Shown here piece after piece: positions 1 through 7,218 of a stretch of DNA of 64,000 nucleotides. The first letter of the stretch is position 1, and every line of letters begins with the position of its first letter. A program made the position numbers and the translations under genes. The notes under the pieces are model-generated. The model saw only the letters and a program-made list of their open reading frames with translations, ran no database searches and had not been told where the DNA came from. Origin of the DNA: Rufibacter sp. DG15C (GTDB taxonomy: Bacteria; Bacteroidota; Bacteroidia; Cytophagales; Hymenobacteraceae); the NCBI RefSeq assembly GCF_001577755.1, contig NZ_CP010776.1, positions 1,054,001 to 1,118,000 on the forward strand. The letters are read 5' to 3'.

Positions 1-1
1 A

Positions 2-313
2 GCCCATTACGAGGTATTTGACCAATACCAGCAGCAAGATTTTACCATAAGAGAAGGCAATGCCTGGATACGCGTAGGCGATGCGTTGATGGGCCAGATT
101 CCGCTGTTGGGTATTTTCACGGGTTACTTCTTCAACCCAAGCTACACGGTCACCCGACCAGACGGTACGCTCATAGCCACGCTTAAAAAGCAGAAAAGCT
201 TCTTTGGCAGAAGATTCACGGTCACCAAAGAAGCTGAATTAGAAGCCGGCGAACAGGAGCGCATCATGCTAAGCTTGGTTATGATGATTCTTCTGGAAAG
301 ACGCAGAGGATAA
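2..313 (+). CDS. LURP-one/scramblase-like protein, C-terminal part (5' end outside window)
   Basis: The frame is open from base 2, so the gene begins before the window; the internal TTG/ATG at 86-91 is not the start. About 103 residues remain, beginning AHYEVFDQYQQQ and ending in a run of hydrophobic residues followed by ERRRG. The pattern of short beta-strands, with YTVTRPDGTLIATLKK followed by RRFTVTKE, resembles the tubby-C-terminal-like fold of LURP-one-related and phospholipid-scramblase-related bacterial proteins. These are generally of unknown function and often thought to bind membranes. A GC-rich terminator (339-375) and a copy of the dispersed hairpin lie just downstream. The family call rests on pattern only and is moderately sure. 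Confidence 0.6.
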   Translation, partial: AHYEVFDQYQQQDFTIREGNAWIRVGDALMGQIPLLGIFTGYFFNPSYTVTRPDGTLIATLKKQKSFFGRRFTVTKEAELEAGEQERIMLSLVMMILLERRRG

Positions 314-338
314 TCTGTATACCAGAGGATTTATAAAA

Positions 339-375
339 CAGAAAGCCCCGCTACTTGGCGGGGCTTTCTGTTTTT
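339..375 (+). terminator. Rho-independent terminator of the first gene
   Basis: The hairpin CAGAAAGCCCCGC / GCGGGGCTTTCTG has a 6-nt loop and is followed by TTTTT. The T-tract is at the same time the start of the dispersed hairpin element at 369-406. Confidence 0.85.
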
Positions 376-406
376 AGGCTGTTTTAGCCAAAACAGGCCA
401 AAAACG
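369..406 (+). repeat. Dispersed 38-bp hairpin element, copy 1
   Basis: The right arm AAAACAGGCCAAAAACG matches the consensus perfectly and the left arm is diverged (GTTTTTAGGCTGTTTT). It lies in a convergent gap and overlaps the T-tract of the terminator before it. Confidence 0.85.
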
Positions 407-422
407 CTTGTATTTAAATTCA

Positions 423-457
423 AGAGAAGTCTTGCGTCTTATGTCTTGAATCCTGTG
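423..457. repeat. Degenerate short tandem (GTCTTG-type) tract
   Basis: The segment contains GTCTTGCGTCTTATGTCTTG followed by further CTTG/GTCTT units, a degenerate repeat of about 7-8 bp just downstream of the fadE stop. Such tracts occur in Bacteroidota intergenic DNA; no function is visible. Confidence 0.4.
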
Positions 458-459
458 TC

Positions 460-2247
460 TTAGTACACGTACTCGTTGGCTTTGATCATTTCCGCGGCAA
501 TGCGTCTGCGGGCTTCTTTGGTGTTGTATGGATCCAACTTGGTGAAGCGCTTCAAGCCAATCAGCAACAGCTTCTGTTCATCACCCGGTTCGGTCATGGC
601 GGCCAAGGCTTCTTTCCCGGCCTTGTTGATGCGGTCTGCGGCGTCATTGATCACCACGCGGGCCATGTCCAGCTGACGCGAAGTCGCTTCTTCGCCGTTC
701 AGGCTTACCAGTTTCTCTACGCGTAGCAAAGTAGACTCGGCTATGTAAGTTTGAATGGCCATATCGGCTATGTACATCAAGACTTCCTGCTCTTTGTCCA
801 GGGTCATCATGAACTTCTGCACAGCGGTACCAGCGGTTAAAAGAACAGCCTTTTTGAATTTCTCCACGGCTTTCTTCTCTGCGGCAAACAGCGTAGTGTC
901 CTCTTCCCCGAAGTCTGGAATCTCCATCAACTCTTGCTGTACGGCAGCGGCGGGTCCCATCAAATCCAGTTCGCCTTTCATGGCCTTTTTCAAGACCATG
1001 TCCACAATGAGCATGCGGTTGATTTCATTGGTACCTTCAAAGATGCGGTTGATGCGGGCATCACGGTACGCGCGGTCCATTGGATAATCTGCAGAGAAGC
1101 CGTAACCACCGTAAATCTGCACGCCTTCGTCCACCACGTAATCCAGCACCTCAGAACCGTCCACTTTCAAGATGGCGGCTTCTACGGCAAACTCGCGGGC
1201 AGCTTCTAACACGGCCTCGTTGTAGTTTTTACCAGCAGCCAGCAGCTCTTGCTCTTTGTTGTAGATGTCGTTTCCGCAACGGTATATGGCAGACTCTACG
1301 GCAAAGATTCTAATGGCCTGCTCTGCTAGTTTATGACGGATGGCGCCAAACTTAGAAATCGGAATCTTGAACTGGATGCGCTCGTTGGCATACTTCACAG
1401 ACAGTTCGGCTACGCTCTTACATGCGCCCAAACAGGCCGCCGCCAGTTTAATACGCCCAATGTTCAAGATGTTGAAAGCGATTAAGTGGCCTTTGCCAAT
1501 TTCGCCTAGCACGTTCTCTTTCGGTACTTTGCAGTCCGTTAGGAAGACCTGACGGGTAGATGAGCCCTTGATGCCCATCTTGTGCTCTTCGTTGCCCAGG
1601 CTCAGGCCTTCATAGCCTTTCTCCACAATAAAGCCCGTGAACTTGTCGCCATCTACTTGCGCGAACACAATGAATACATCTGCAAAACCGGCGTTAGTAA
1701 TCCACATTTTCTGACCGTTCAGGATGAAGTTATCACCTTCCACGTCCAGAATGGCTTTGGTTTTGGCGGCCAAGGCATCTGATCCAGAACCAGGCTCCGT
1801 CAAACAGTAAGAGGCCGTCCATTCCCCTGACGTCAGTTTGGGGATGTATTTGGCCTTCTGCTCTTCGGTCCCGAAATACAGGATAGGCAGCGTCCCAATA
1901 CCCGTGTGCGCCGCAAAAGCTACCGGGAACGAGTGCCCCGCTCCTACGGATTCTGTCACCAACAGCGACGAGTTGAAGTCCATGTCCAGCCCACCGTACT
2001 GTTCCGGGATAGCCACCCCGAACAAGCCCAGCTCGCCAGCCTTCTTCATGAGGCCTTCTAGCAGCCCTTCCTCGTGGTTGTCCATGCGCTCTACTAAAGG
2101 CATTACTTCACTCTGCACAAACTGCTGAGCGGTCTCGGCCATCATGCGTTGCTCCTCAGAGAATTCCTCTGGGATGAAAATATCCTGGGCGCTGGTCTGC
2201 TTGATGATGAACTCACCGCCTTTTAGGGTTTTATTAGTAGTTTCCAT
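460..2247 (-). CDS. fadE: Acyl-CoA dehydrogenase (FadE type)
   Basis: This 595-residue flavoprotein would catalyse the first step of beta-oxidation, oxidising acyl-CoA to trans-2-enoyl-CoA with FAD. Landmarks are the N-terminal helical domain (EEQRMMAETAQQFVQ), the substrate/FAD motif YCLTEPGSGSDALAAKTKA near residue 145, and the C-terminal GYGFSADYPMDRAYRDARI followed by IFEGTNEINR near residue 400. The extension after about residue 430 matches the ~595-aa length of the Bacillus FadE class rather than the 380-aa short class. It is the distal gene of a fadN-fadA-fadE set. The GIY-YIG cassette at 2341-2729 separates it from fadA, so it may need its own promoter. Confidence 0.93.
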   Translation of the reverse strand: METTNKTLKGGEFIIKQTSAQDIFIPEEFSEEQRMMAETAQQFVQSEVMPLVERMDNHEEGLLEGLMKKAGELGLFGVAIPEQYGGLDMDFNSSLLVTESVGAGHSFPVAFAAHTGIGTLPILYFGTEEQKAKYIPKLTSGEWTASYCLTEPGSGSDALAAKTKAILDVEGDNFILNGQKMWITNAGFADVFIVFAQVDGDKFTGFIVEKGYEGLSLGNEEHKMGIKGSSTRQVFLTDCKVPKENVLGEIGKGHLIAFNILNIGRIKLAAACLGACKSVAELSVKYANERIQFKIPISKFGAIRHKLAEQAIRIFAVESAIYRCGNDIYNKEQELLAAGKNYNEAVLEAAREFAVEAAILKVDGSEVLDYVVDEGVQIYGGYGFSADYPMDRAYRDARINRIFEGTNEINRMLIVDMVLKKAMKGELDLMGPAAAVQQELMEIPDFGEEDTTLFAAEKKAVEKFKKAVLLTAGTAVQKFMMTLDKEQEVLMYIADMAIQTYIAESTLLRVEKLVSLNGEEATSRQLDMARVVINDAADRINKAGKEALAAMTEPGDEQKLLLIGLKRFTKLDPYNTKEARRRIAAEMIKANEYVY

Positions 2248-2340
2248 ATTATTAGGTGCTAGATTCTAGTAATTAGATTGTAGACTTTTTCTGTTGAATG
2301 ACTTGCCAAGCGGCCGTCAAGCTATTTCTTTCTTCACCCT

Positions 2341-2373
2341 TTCTTTGTCATCCTGAAAGGATCTCGGTGGCAA
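2341..2373 (+). repeat. Left arm of 33-bp inverted repeat flanking the GIY-YIG gene
   Basis: This is the perfect reverse complement (33/33) of 2697-2729. The arm carries its own small palindrome, ATCCTGAAAGGAT, giving a REP-like hairpin. It begins 8 bp beyond the stop of the GIY-YIG gene. Confidence 0.95.
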
Positions 2374-2381
2374 ACTGTAAC

Positions 2382-2684
2382 TCAGTCAGCTATTTTCAGA
2401 AAAAGCATCTTTGGGTTCATTGTTTTGATCAAAGCTACTTTTTCCTCCCTGCTCAAGAGCTTCAATTCCTTTTCTGTCTCTATGGCGTGTTGCACATAAG
2501 TGAACCGTTCATAGTACAACAGCTTATAGCAGTAGTATTTCCCGGCAAACGTCTCTGGCTTTCCTCTATTTTCTCGGTGCTCAAATAACCTTCGGCTCAA
2601 ATCATTGGTCATACCCACGTAAAAAATGGTTTTTGTTGGGTTTGACGTGATGTAGACAAAGTAATTACGCTGTTTCATAGCCAT
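2382..2684 (-). CDS. GIY-YIG nuclease family protein (UPF0213/YhbQ-like)
   Basis: This small protein of 100 residues is essentially only the GIY-YIG domain. It shows NYFVYITSNPTKTIFYVGMT (the GIY and YIG strands appear as YFVYI and FYVGM), then R-R-L-x-E-H (RRLFEHRENRGK), and a C-terminal E in ETEKELK. These correspond to the Tyr/Tyr, Arg and Glu catalytic positions of the family. Single-domain members are structure- or sequence-specific DNA nucleases of mostly unknown role. The start at 2684 (MAMKQRN) is used; 2678 is possible. The gene is boxed in by 33-bp inverted repeats, suggesting that it acts on them or moves with them. Confidence 0.85.
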   Translation of the reverse strand: MAMKQRNYFVYITSNPTKTIFYVGMTNDLSRRLFEHRENRGKPETFAGKYYCYKLLYYERFTYVQHAIETEKELKLLSREEKVALIKTMNPKMLFLKIAD

Positions 2685-2696
2685 TGCCTGACTAGC

Positions 2697-2729
2697 TTGC
2701 CACCGAGATCCTTTCAGGATGACAAAGAA
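2697..2729 (-). repeat. Right arm of 33-bp inverted repeat flanking the GIY-YIG gene
   Basis: Perfect inverted copy of 2341-2373, ending 12 bp before the start codon of the GIY-YIG gene. The shared core is ATCCTTTCAGGAT. Confidence 0.95.
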
Positions 2730-2794
2730 GGGAGGCAGAACTTAGTTGAAACTGTCAGCCATCTTTTTTCTTGCTACCTGATACCTGCTGCGCG

Positions 2795-3973
2795 CTAGCG
2801 CAACAACTCATAAATCCCTGCCACGCCTTGGCCACCGCCTACGCAGGCAGTCACCATTCCGTATTTCTTGTTCTGACGACGAAGCTCATTGAAGAGCTGG
2901 ACACTCAACTTGGCACCGGAGCAGCCCAGCGGGTGACCTAGGGCGATGGCGCCGCCGTTCGGGTTGACTTTCTCTGGGTCAATACCTAATTCTCTTATGA
3001 CGGCAATGGACTGGGACGCAAAAGCCTCGTTCAGTTCAAAAAGGTCCACGTCCTGCAAGGTCATGCCGGCGTTTTTCAAGGCCTTCGGAATGGCTTTCAC
3101 CGGGCCCATGCCCATGATGCGCGGGTCCACGCCTTCGGCGGCATACGACACCAGGCGCGCGATAGGCTCCAGGTTCAGTTCTTTGACCATGCGCTCGCTC
3201 ATCACAATGGTGAAGGCGGCACCGTCTGAGGTCTGCGATGAGTTACCTGCGGTCACAGAACCATTGGTGGCAAATACCGGGCGCAGCTTGGCTAGTTTCT
3301 CTACAGACGTGTCGGCGCGAGGGCCTTCATCTGTGTCTGCCACGTAGGAGCGCGTTTTCTTCTTGCCGTTCTCATCCAGGTAGGTCTCCTCTATGTTGAT
3401 GGGCACAATCTGGTCCTTGAACCGGCCTTCCTCAATGGCCCTGATGGCTTTCTGGTGCGAGGCGTAGGCAAAAGCGTCCTGGTCTTCACGGCTGACGTTG
3501 AAGTCATTGGCCACAGCCTCGGCGGTTAAGCCCATGCTCAGGTAATACTCTGGGTGCTCCTTGGCAATCTTGTAGTTAGGAACGGTTTTCCAGCCTACTA
3601 CCGGCACCATGCTCATAGACTCGGCGCCGCCGGCAATGATACAGTCAGCCATGCCGGCTTGAATCTTGAAGGCCGCCGTGGCGATGGTCTCAATACCAGA
3701 ACCGCAGTAGCGGTTCATGATGGCACCGGGCACGTTGATGGGCAGAGACAAGAGGGAAATCATGCGTCCCATCTGCAGGCCTTGCTCGGCCTCGGGCACC
3801 GCGTTCCCAACCAAAAGGTCATCCACGCGGGCGGGGTCCAATTGCGGCACCGATGCCAGCAAATGCTTGATTACATCGGCGGCCAAATCATCTGGCCGGG
3901 TGAAACGGAATACGCCGCGGGGCGCTTTCCCCACTGCACTTCTGAATCCGGCAACTATATAGGCAGTTTGCAT
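2795..3973 (-). CDS. fadA: Acetyl-CoA C-acyltransferase (3-ketoacyl-CoA thiolase)
   Basis: This 392-residue thiolase would cleave 3-ketoacyl-CoA with CoA in the last step of beta-oxidation. The nucleophilic cysteine is in NRYCGSGIETIATAA (about residue 90). The catalytic His is in NGGAIALGHPLGCSGAKL and the second Cys in VTACVGGGQGVAGIYE near the C-terminus. Full family length with intact active-site residues. It lies about 140 bp downstream of fadN, separated only by a dispersed hairpin element, so the two are probably co-transcribed or coupled. Confidence 0.95.
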   Translation of the reverse strand: MQTAYIVAGFRSAVGKAPRGVFRFTRPDDLAADVIKHLLASVPQLDPARVDDLLVGNAVPEAEQGLQMGRMISLLSLPINVPGAIMNRYCGSGIETIATAAFKIQAGMADCIIAGGAESMSMVPVVGWKTVPNYKIAKEHPEYYLSMGLTAEAVANDFNVSREDQDAFAYASHQKAIRAIEEGRFKDQIVPINIEETYLDENGKKKTRSYVADTDEGPRADTSVEKLAKLRPVFATNGSVTAGNSSQTSDGAAFTIVMSERMVKELNLEPIARLVSYAAEGVDPRIMGMGPVKAIPKALKNAGMTLQDVDLFELNEAFASQSIAVIRELGIDPEKVNPNGGAIALGHPLGCSGAKLSVQLFNELRRQNKKYGMVTACVGGGQGVAGIYELLR

Positions 3974-4037
3974 TTTCTTTTCTGTTTGTTGGTAATGTGT
4001 TCATTCTTAATGCGCTGGGGGTTTACTTTCCCCTTAC

Positions 4038-4075
4038 CGTTTTTGGCTTCTTTTCATGAAAACAGGCCAAAAACG
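4038..4075 (+). repeat. Dispersed hairpin element, copy 2
   Basis: Perfect right arm AAAACAGGCCAAAAACG; left arm CGTTTTTGGCTTCTTTT. It lies between fadN and fadA, both on the minus strand, so it would sit inside the presumed fad transcript. Confidence 0.9.
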
Positions 4076-4112
4076 ACTAGCACCTTAATTATTCAACACG
4101 TTTCATTCATCA

Positions 4113-6515
4113 TTAATTGCGCAATGGCTTACCCGTAGTCAAGATGCTCTTGATACGCTCCAAGGTCTTGCGCTCGCCGCAGAGGCTCAGGAAAGCTTCG
4201 CGCTCCAGGTCTAGCAGGTATTGTTCAGAGACTTCAGACGGCATAGACAAGTCACCACCGCACATCACGTAGGCTAGTTTCTCAGAAATTTTGCGGTCAT
4301 GGTCAGAGATAAAACCGGCGACCTGCATGGCGTACGCCCCGGTCGTGAACATACCCAATCCACCACGACCCTGCACCTTGATGTTGGTCTTAGGCGTTGG
4401 CTTAGTATACCCGGCCTCTGCCAGGGCAATAGCGGCGGCTTTGGCTTCGGCTAATTGCCGGTTGATGTTGAGCGTGATGCCATCCCCGCGGCGCAGGAAT
4501 TTCAAATCAAAGGCTTCTGCCGCTGAGGTAGAAACTTTGGCTGTACCAATGGTCATGAAGGCGTTGCGAAGCGCGTTGTACTCAGTATCGCCTTCTTCAT
4601 ACTCAGCGGAGGTGCGCAAGGTCAATTCCTTGGTTCCGCCCCCGCCTGGGATTAAGCCCACGCCAAATTCTACCAAGCCAATATAGGACTCAGCGGCGGC
4701 CTGCACGTGGTCGGCGTGCAAGCAAAGCTCACAGCCTCCGCCTAGGGTCAAGCCGTGCGGTGCGGCCACCACTGGTATAGCCGAGTAGCGCAAACGCATC
4801 ATGGCATTCTGGAACTGACGAATCATCAAGTTCAGCTCATCATACTCCTGGTCCAGAGCGTACATGAACACCAGACCTAAGTTAGCACCTGCTGAGAAGT
4901 TAGCGGCCTCATTGCCTACCACTAGTCCTCTGAAGTCCTGCTCGGCTAAATCCACGCCTTTCATCAGGCCTTGGATTACCTCAGAGCCCAAGGCATTCAT
5001 CTTGGTATGGAATTCTACGTTCAGGATGCCGTCGCCTAAGTCAATGATTGACGCTCCGGCGTTTTTCCAAACCACGTTGGTGCCGCGCAAAACATCCAAC
5101 AGCACGAAGCTCTCGGTGCCCGGAATTACTTTATAGGTCTTAGAAGGAATGTCATAGTACTGCCGCTGGTTGTTCTGGCTGCGGTAGAAGCTCTCATGAC
5201 CGCCTTCCAGCATCTCATACACCCAGTCGGCGGGTTTGTAACCGGCGGCTTCCATGGCGCTCACGGTCTCACGCACGCCAAAGATGTCCCAAGTCTCAAA
5301 CGGACCCAGTTCCCATCCGAAACCGGCGCGCATGGCATCGTCAATGCGGTAGAGTTCGTCAGAAATCTCAGGGATGCGGTTGGTCACGTACTGGAACAAG
5401 CCATACGACGTCTCCCGGAAGAAATCGCCGGCTTTGTCCTGCACCTGGCTGAAGGCCTTGAGACGCTTGCGCAAATCTTCAATGGGCTTGAGAATCTCCA
5501 TGCTCTGGAATTTGACCTTCTTTTTAGGGCCGTATTCCATGGTGTTGAGGTCCAGCGTCAGAATCTCGGTGGCGCCTTGCTCGTTTTTGGTTTTCTTGTA
5601 GAAGCCTTGCTTGGTCTTGTCGCCTAGCCAGTTCTTCTCCAGCATCTGCTGAATGTAGGCAGGTAGTTGAAACAGGTCGCGCTTCTCATCGGTCTCGCCG
5701 GTTTGGTACAAGCCCTGCGCTACTTTGGCTAGCGTGTCCAAACCCACTAGGTCAGAGGTTCTAAACGTAGCCGACTTTGGACGGCCTACCACCGGGCCGG
5801 TGAGGCGGTCCACCTCGTCTACGTTCAAGCCCAGTTTCTCCATCACGTGCAACACCTGCATGATGCCGTAGATACCCACGCGGTTGGCAATAAAGGCCGG
5901 CGTGTCTTTAGCCAGTACGGTAGTTTTACCCAGGAACAGGTCGCCGTACTTTAACAGGAAGGCCGTGATTTCCGGGTCGGTTTGGTCGGTTGGGATAATC
6001 TCCAACAACTTGAGGTAGCGCGGCGGGTTGAAGAAGTGCGTACCGCAGAAGTGCTTCTGGAAATCTTCTGAGCGGCCTTCCAGCATTAAGTGGATGGGAA
6101 TACCCGAGGTATTGGAGGTGATGAGCGTGCCCGGCTTTCTGAACTGCTCTACCTTCTCAAAGATGGACTGCTTGATTTTGAGGTTCTCCACCACCACTTC
6201 AATGGTCCAGTCACATGATGCGATGTCTTTGAGGTCATCATCAAAGTTCCCGGTCTGAATCAAGCGCACGTCCTCTTTCTTGTAAAGGGGAGACGGGTTG
6301 GAGGTGACCGCCGTTTGCAGGGCCGTGTTGACAATTCTGTTGCGAACGGGCTTGTTGTCCAGGGTCAGACCTTTGGCCTGTTCCTCGGGTAGCAGTTCGC
6401 GGGGCACCATGTCCAGAAGCAGGACCTGCACCCCAATGTTGGCGAAGTGGCAGGCAATGCGGGAACCCATGATTCCGGAGCCCAGGACCGCCACTTTCTT
6501 TATAATTCTTTTCAT
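4113..6515 (-). CDS. fadN: 3-hydroxyacyl-CoA dehydrogenase/enoyl-CoA hydratase, FadN type
   Basis: This 800-residue bifunctional beta-oxidation enzyme has the FadN domain order (dehydrogenase first, hydratase last), the reverse of E. coli FadB. The N-terminus carries the NAD-binding motif VAVLGSGIMGSRIACHFANI. The dehydrogenase C-terminal helices follow (GTHFFNPPRYLKLLEIIPT, KDTPAFIANRVG). The crotonase domain lies near residues 495-700, with NFSAGANLGLVFM and HGLTLGGGCELCLHADHVQA as the oxyanion-hole segments. It would hydrate enoyl-CoA and oxidise the hydroxyacyl-CoA, feeding the thiolase encoded next to it. The neighbours fadA and fadE reproduce the Bacillus fadNAE order. Confidence 0.93.
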   Translation of the reverse strand: MKRIIKKVAVLGSGIMGSRIACHFANIGVQVLLLDMVPRELLPEEQAKGLTLDNKPVRNRIVNTALQTAVTSNPSPLYKKEDVRLIQTGNFDDDLKDIASCDWTIEVVVENLKIKQSIFEKVEQFRKPGTLITSNTSGIPIHLMLEGRSEDFQKHFCGTHFFNPPRYLKLLEIIPTDQTDPEITAFLLKYGDLFLGKTTVLAKDTPAFIANRVGIYGIMQVLHVMEKLGLNVDEVDRLTGPVVGRPKSATFRTSDLVGLDTLAKVAQGLYQTGETDEKRDLFQLPAYIQQMLEKNWLGDKTKQGFYKKTKNEQGATEILTLDLNTMEYGPKKKVKFQSMEILKPIEDLRKRLKAFSQVQDKAGDFFRETSYGLFQYVTNRIPEISDELYRIDDAMRAGFGWELGPFETWDIFGVRETVSAMEAAGYKPADWVYEMLEGGHESFYRSQNNQRQYYDIPSKTYKVIPGTESFVLLDVLRGTNVVWKNAGASIIDLGDGILNVEFHTKMNALGSEVIQGLMKGVDLAEQDFRGLVVGNEAANFSAGANLGLVFMYALDQEYDELNLMIRQFQNAMMRLRYSAIPVVAAPHGLTLGGGCELCLHADHVQAAAESYIGLVEFGVGLIPGGGGTKELTLRTSAEYEEGDTEYNALRNAFMTIGTAKVSTSAAEAFDLKFLRRGDGITLNINRQLAEAKAAAIALAEAGYTKPTPKTNIKVQGRGGLGMFTTGAYAMQVAGFISDHDRKISEKLAYVMCGGDLSMPSEVSEQYLLDLEREAFLSLCGERKTLERIKSILTTGKPLRN

Positions 6516-6557
6516 GTTTTATGATTGAGCTTACTACTTATTTACAAAACGATTCTA

Positions 6558-6599
6558 TCCGTTTTCGGCCTCATTTCTGGAAAACAGGCCAAAAACGGA
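6558..6599 (+). repeat. Dispersed hairpin element, copy 3
   Basis: Left arm CGTTTTCGGCCTCATTT; perfect right arm AAAACAGGCCAAAAACG. The stem is extended outward by two complementary pairs (TC/GA). It lies between marR and fadN. Confidence 0.9.
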
Positions 6600-6617
6600 A
6601 GGTGTATCTATAGGTGA

Positions 6618-7061
6618 CTAAAAGACTTTCTTGCTTTCAATGAGCTCATTGATTTGGCCAATCACCTGAAAGAAGACCTGCAGCTGACTTTCTGGTATCA
6701 ACTCGCGCACCTTCTTGTTGAACTGGCGCACGGTAACTCTACTCACTTCGCGCTTCTCTAGACCCAGCTCCGTCAAGAGAATACGCACCGACCGCTTGTC
6801 TACCGTGTCTCCCTGCTTATAGATGAGACCTTTCTCTTCCATGCTCTTGAGAATGCGGGTAAGGCTACGTGCCTCCAATCCTAGCAAAGGGGCAATCTTG
6901 GTGGCCGGCGTGCCTTTCTCAGGGTCTATGTTTAAAAGCACAAACCCGATGGACGTGGTAATGTCATTCTTGGCCGCCTCTGTATTGTACATACGGGCAA
7001 TGGCGTGCCAGCATACCTTTATATTATAGTCTACGGTCTCAGATGCCTTCATGGTGCTCAT
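6618..7061 (-). CDS. MarR-family transcriptional regulator
   Basis: This 147-residue winged-helix regulator shows the MarR layout: an N-terminal dimerisation helix, a recognition region LLGLEARSLTRILKSMEEKGLI, the wing with DKRSVRILLTELG, and a C-terminal dimerisation helix. It sits inside the fatty-acid oxidation cluster, so it probably represses or tunes the fad genes, perhaps responding to acyl-CoA (inference). A perfect 5-bp inverted repeat upstream (7093-7104), next to a -7 box, is a candidate autoregulatory operator. The start could be the ATG at 7061 or at 7052 (MKASETVDY); the nearby promoter leaves only a few bases of leader for the first. Confidence 0.88.
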   Translation of the reverse strand: MSTMKASETVDYNIKVCWHAIARMYNTEAAKNDITTSIGFVLLNIDPEKGTPATKIAPLLGLEARSLTRILKSMEEKGLIYKQGDTVDKRSVRILLTELGLEKREVSRVTVRQFNKKVRELIPESQLQVFFQVIGQINELIESKKVF

Positions 7062-7073
7062 TCAGTAACATAC

Positions 7074-7081
7074 CAAATATA
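7074..7081 (-). promoter_or_regulatory. Candidate -7 box (TATATTTG) of marR
   Basis: Read on the minus strand, TATATTTG fits the Bacteroidota -7 consensus TAnnTTTG. It lies 13 bp before the marR start. No clear -33 TTTG is visible. Confidence 0.45.
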
Positions 7082-7092
7082 GAAAAATTTGT

Positions 7093-7104
7093 TATGCTTG
7101 CATA
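7093..7104. promoter_or_regulatory. Candidate MarR operator (TATGC-TT-GCATA)
   Basis: A perfect inverted repeat TATGCTTGCATA lies about 12 bp upstream of the marR -7 box. This is where a bound regulator would occlude RNA polymerase. Assignment to this MarR protein is inference from position. Confidence 0.45.
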
Positions 7105-7134
7105 CTATAATTAATTAATTTTTTCTCCTGGTGC

Positions 7135-7175
7135 GGCTGGTTTTCTCCTCTTTTACGGAAACCAGGCCAAAAACG
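7135..7175 (+). repeat. Dispersed hairpin element, copy 4 (diverged)
   Basis: The right arm AAACCAGGCCAAAAACG pairs with GGCTGGTTT on the left. Both arms changed together from the usual CTGTTTT/AAAACAG to TGGTTT/AAACCA, a compensatory change. The outer CGTTTTT is missing on the left. Confidence 0.65.
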
Positions 7176-7183
7176 AAACCATA

Positions 7184-7216
7184 AAAAAAGCCCCGCGGTT
7201 AGGCGGGGCTTTCAAG
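7184..7216 (-). terminator. Terminator of fadD (minus strand)
   Basis: On the minus strand the hairpin AAAGCCCCGCC / GCGGGGCTTT is followed by a run of Ts. It starts a few bases after the fadD stop. Confidence 0.85.
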
Positions 7217-7218
7217 TA

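Larger units (their letters stand above)
2341..2729 (-). mobile_element. Candidate GIY-YIG/REP-like cassette (389 bp)
   Basis: A single 100-codon GIY-YIG gene fills the space between two perfect 33-bp inverted repeats, with only 8 bp and 12 bp between the gene and its arms. The unit splits the fadA-fadE junction of an otherwise normal fad cluster. The layout recalls REP elements kept by a dedicated nuclease (as with RAYT transposases), here with a GIY-YIG enzyme; mobility is inference. No clear target-site duplication was seen. Confidence 0.6.

Noticed and set aside
2341-2729. Target-site duplication around the GIY-YIG cassette
   Set aside because: Flanking bases (CACCCT and GGGAGG) do not form a direct repeat; left unclaimed.
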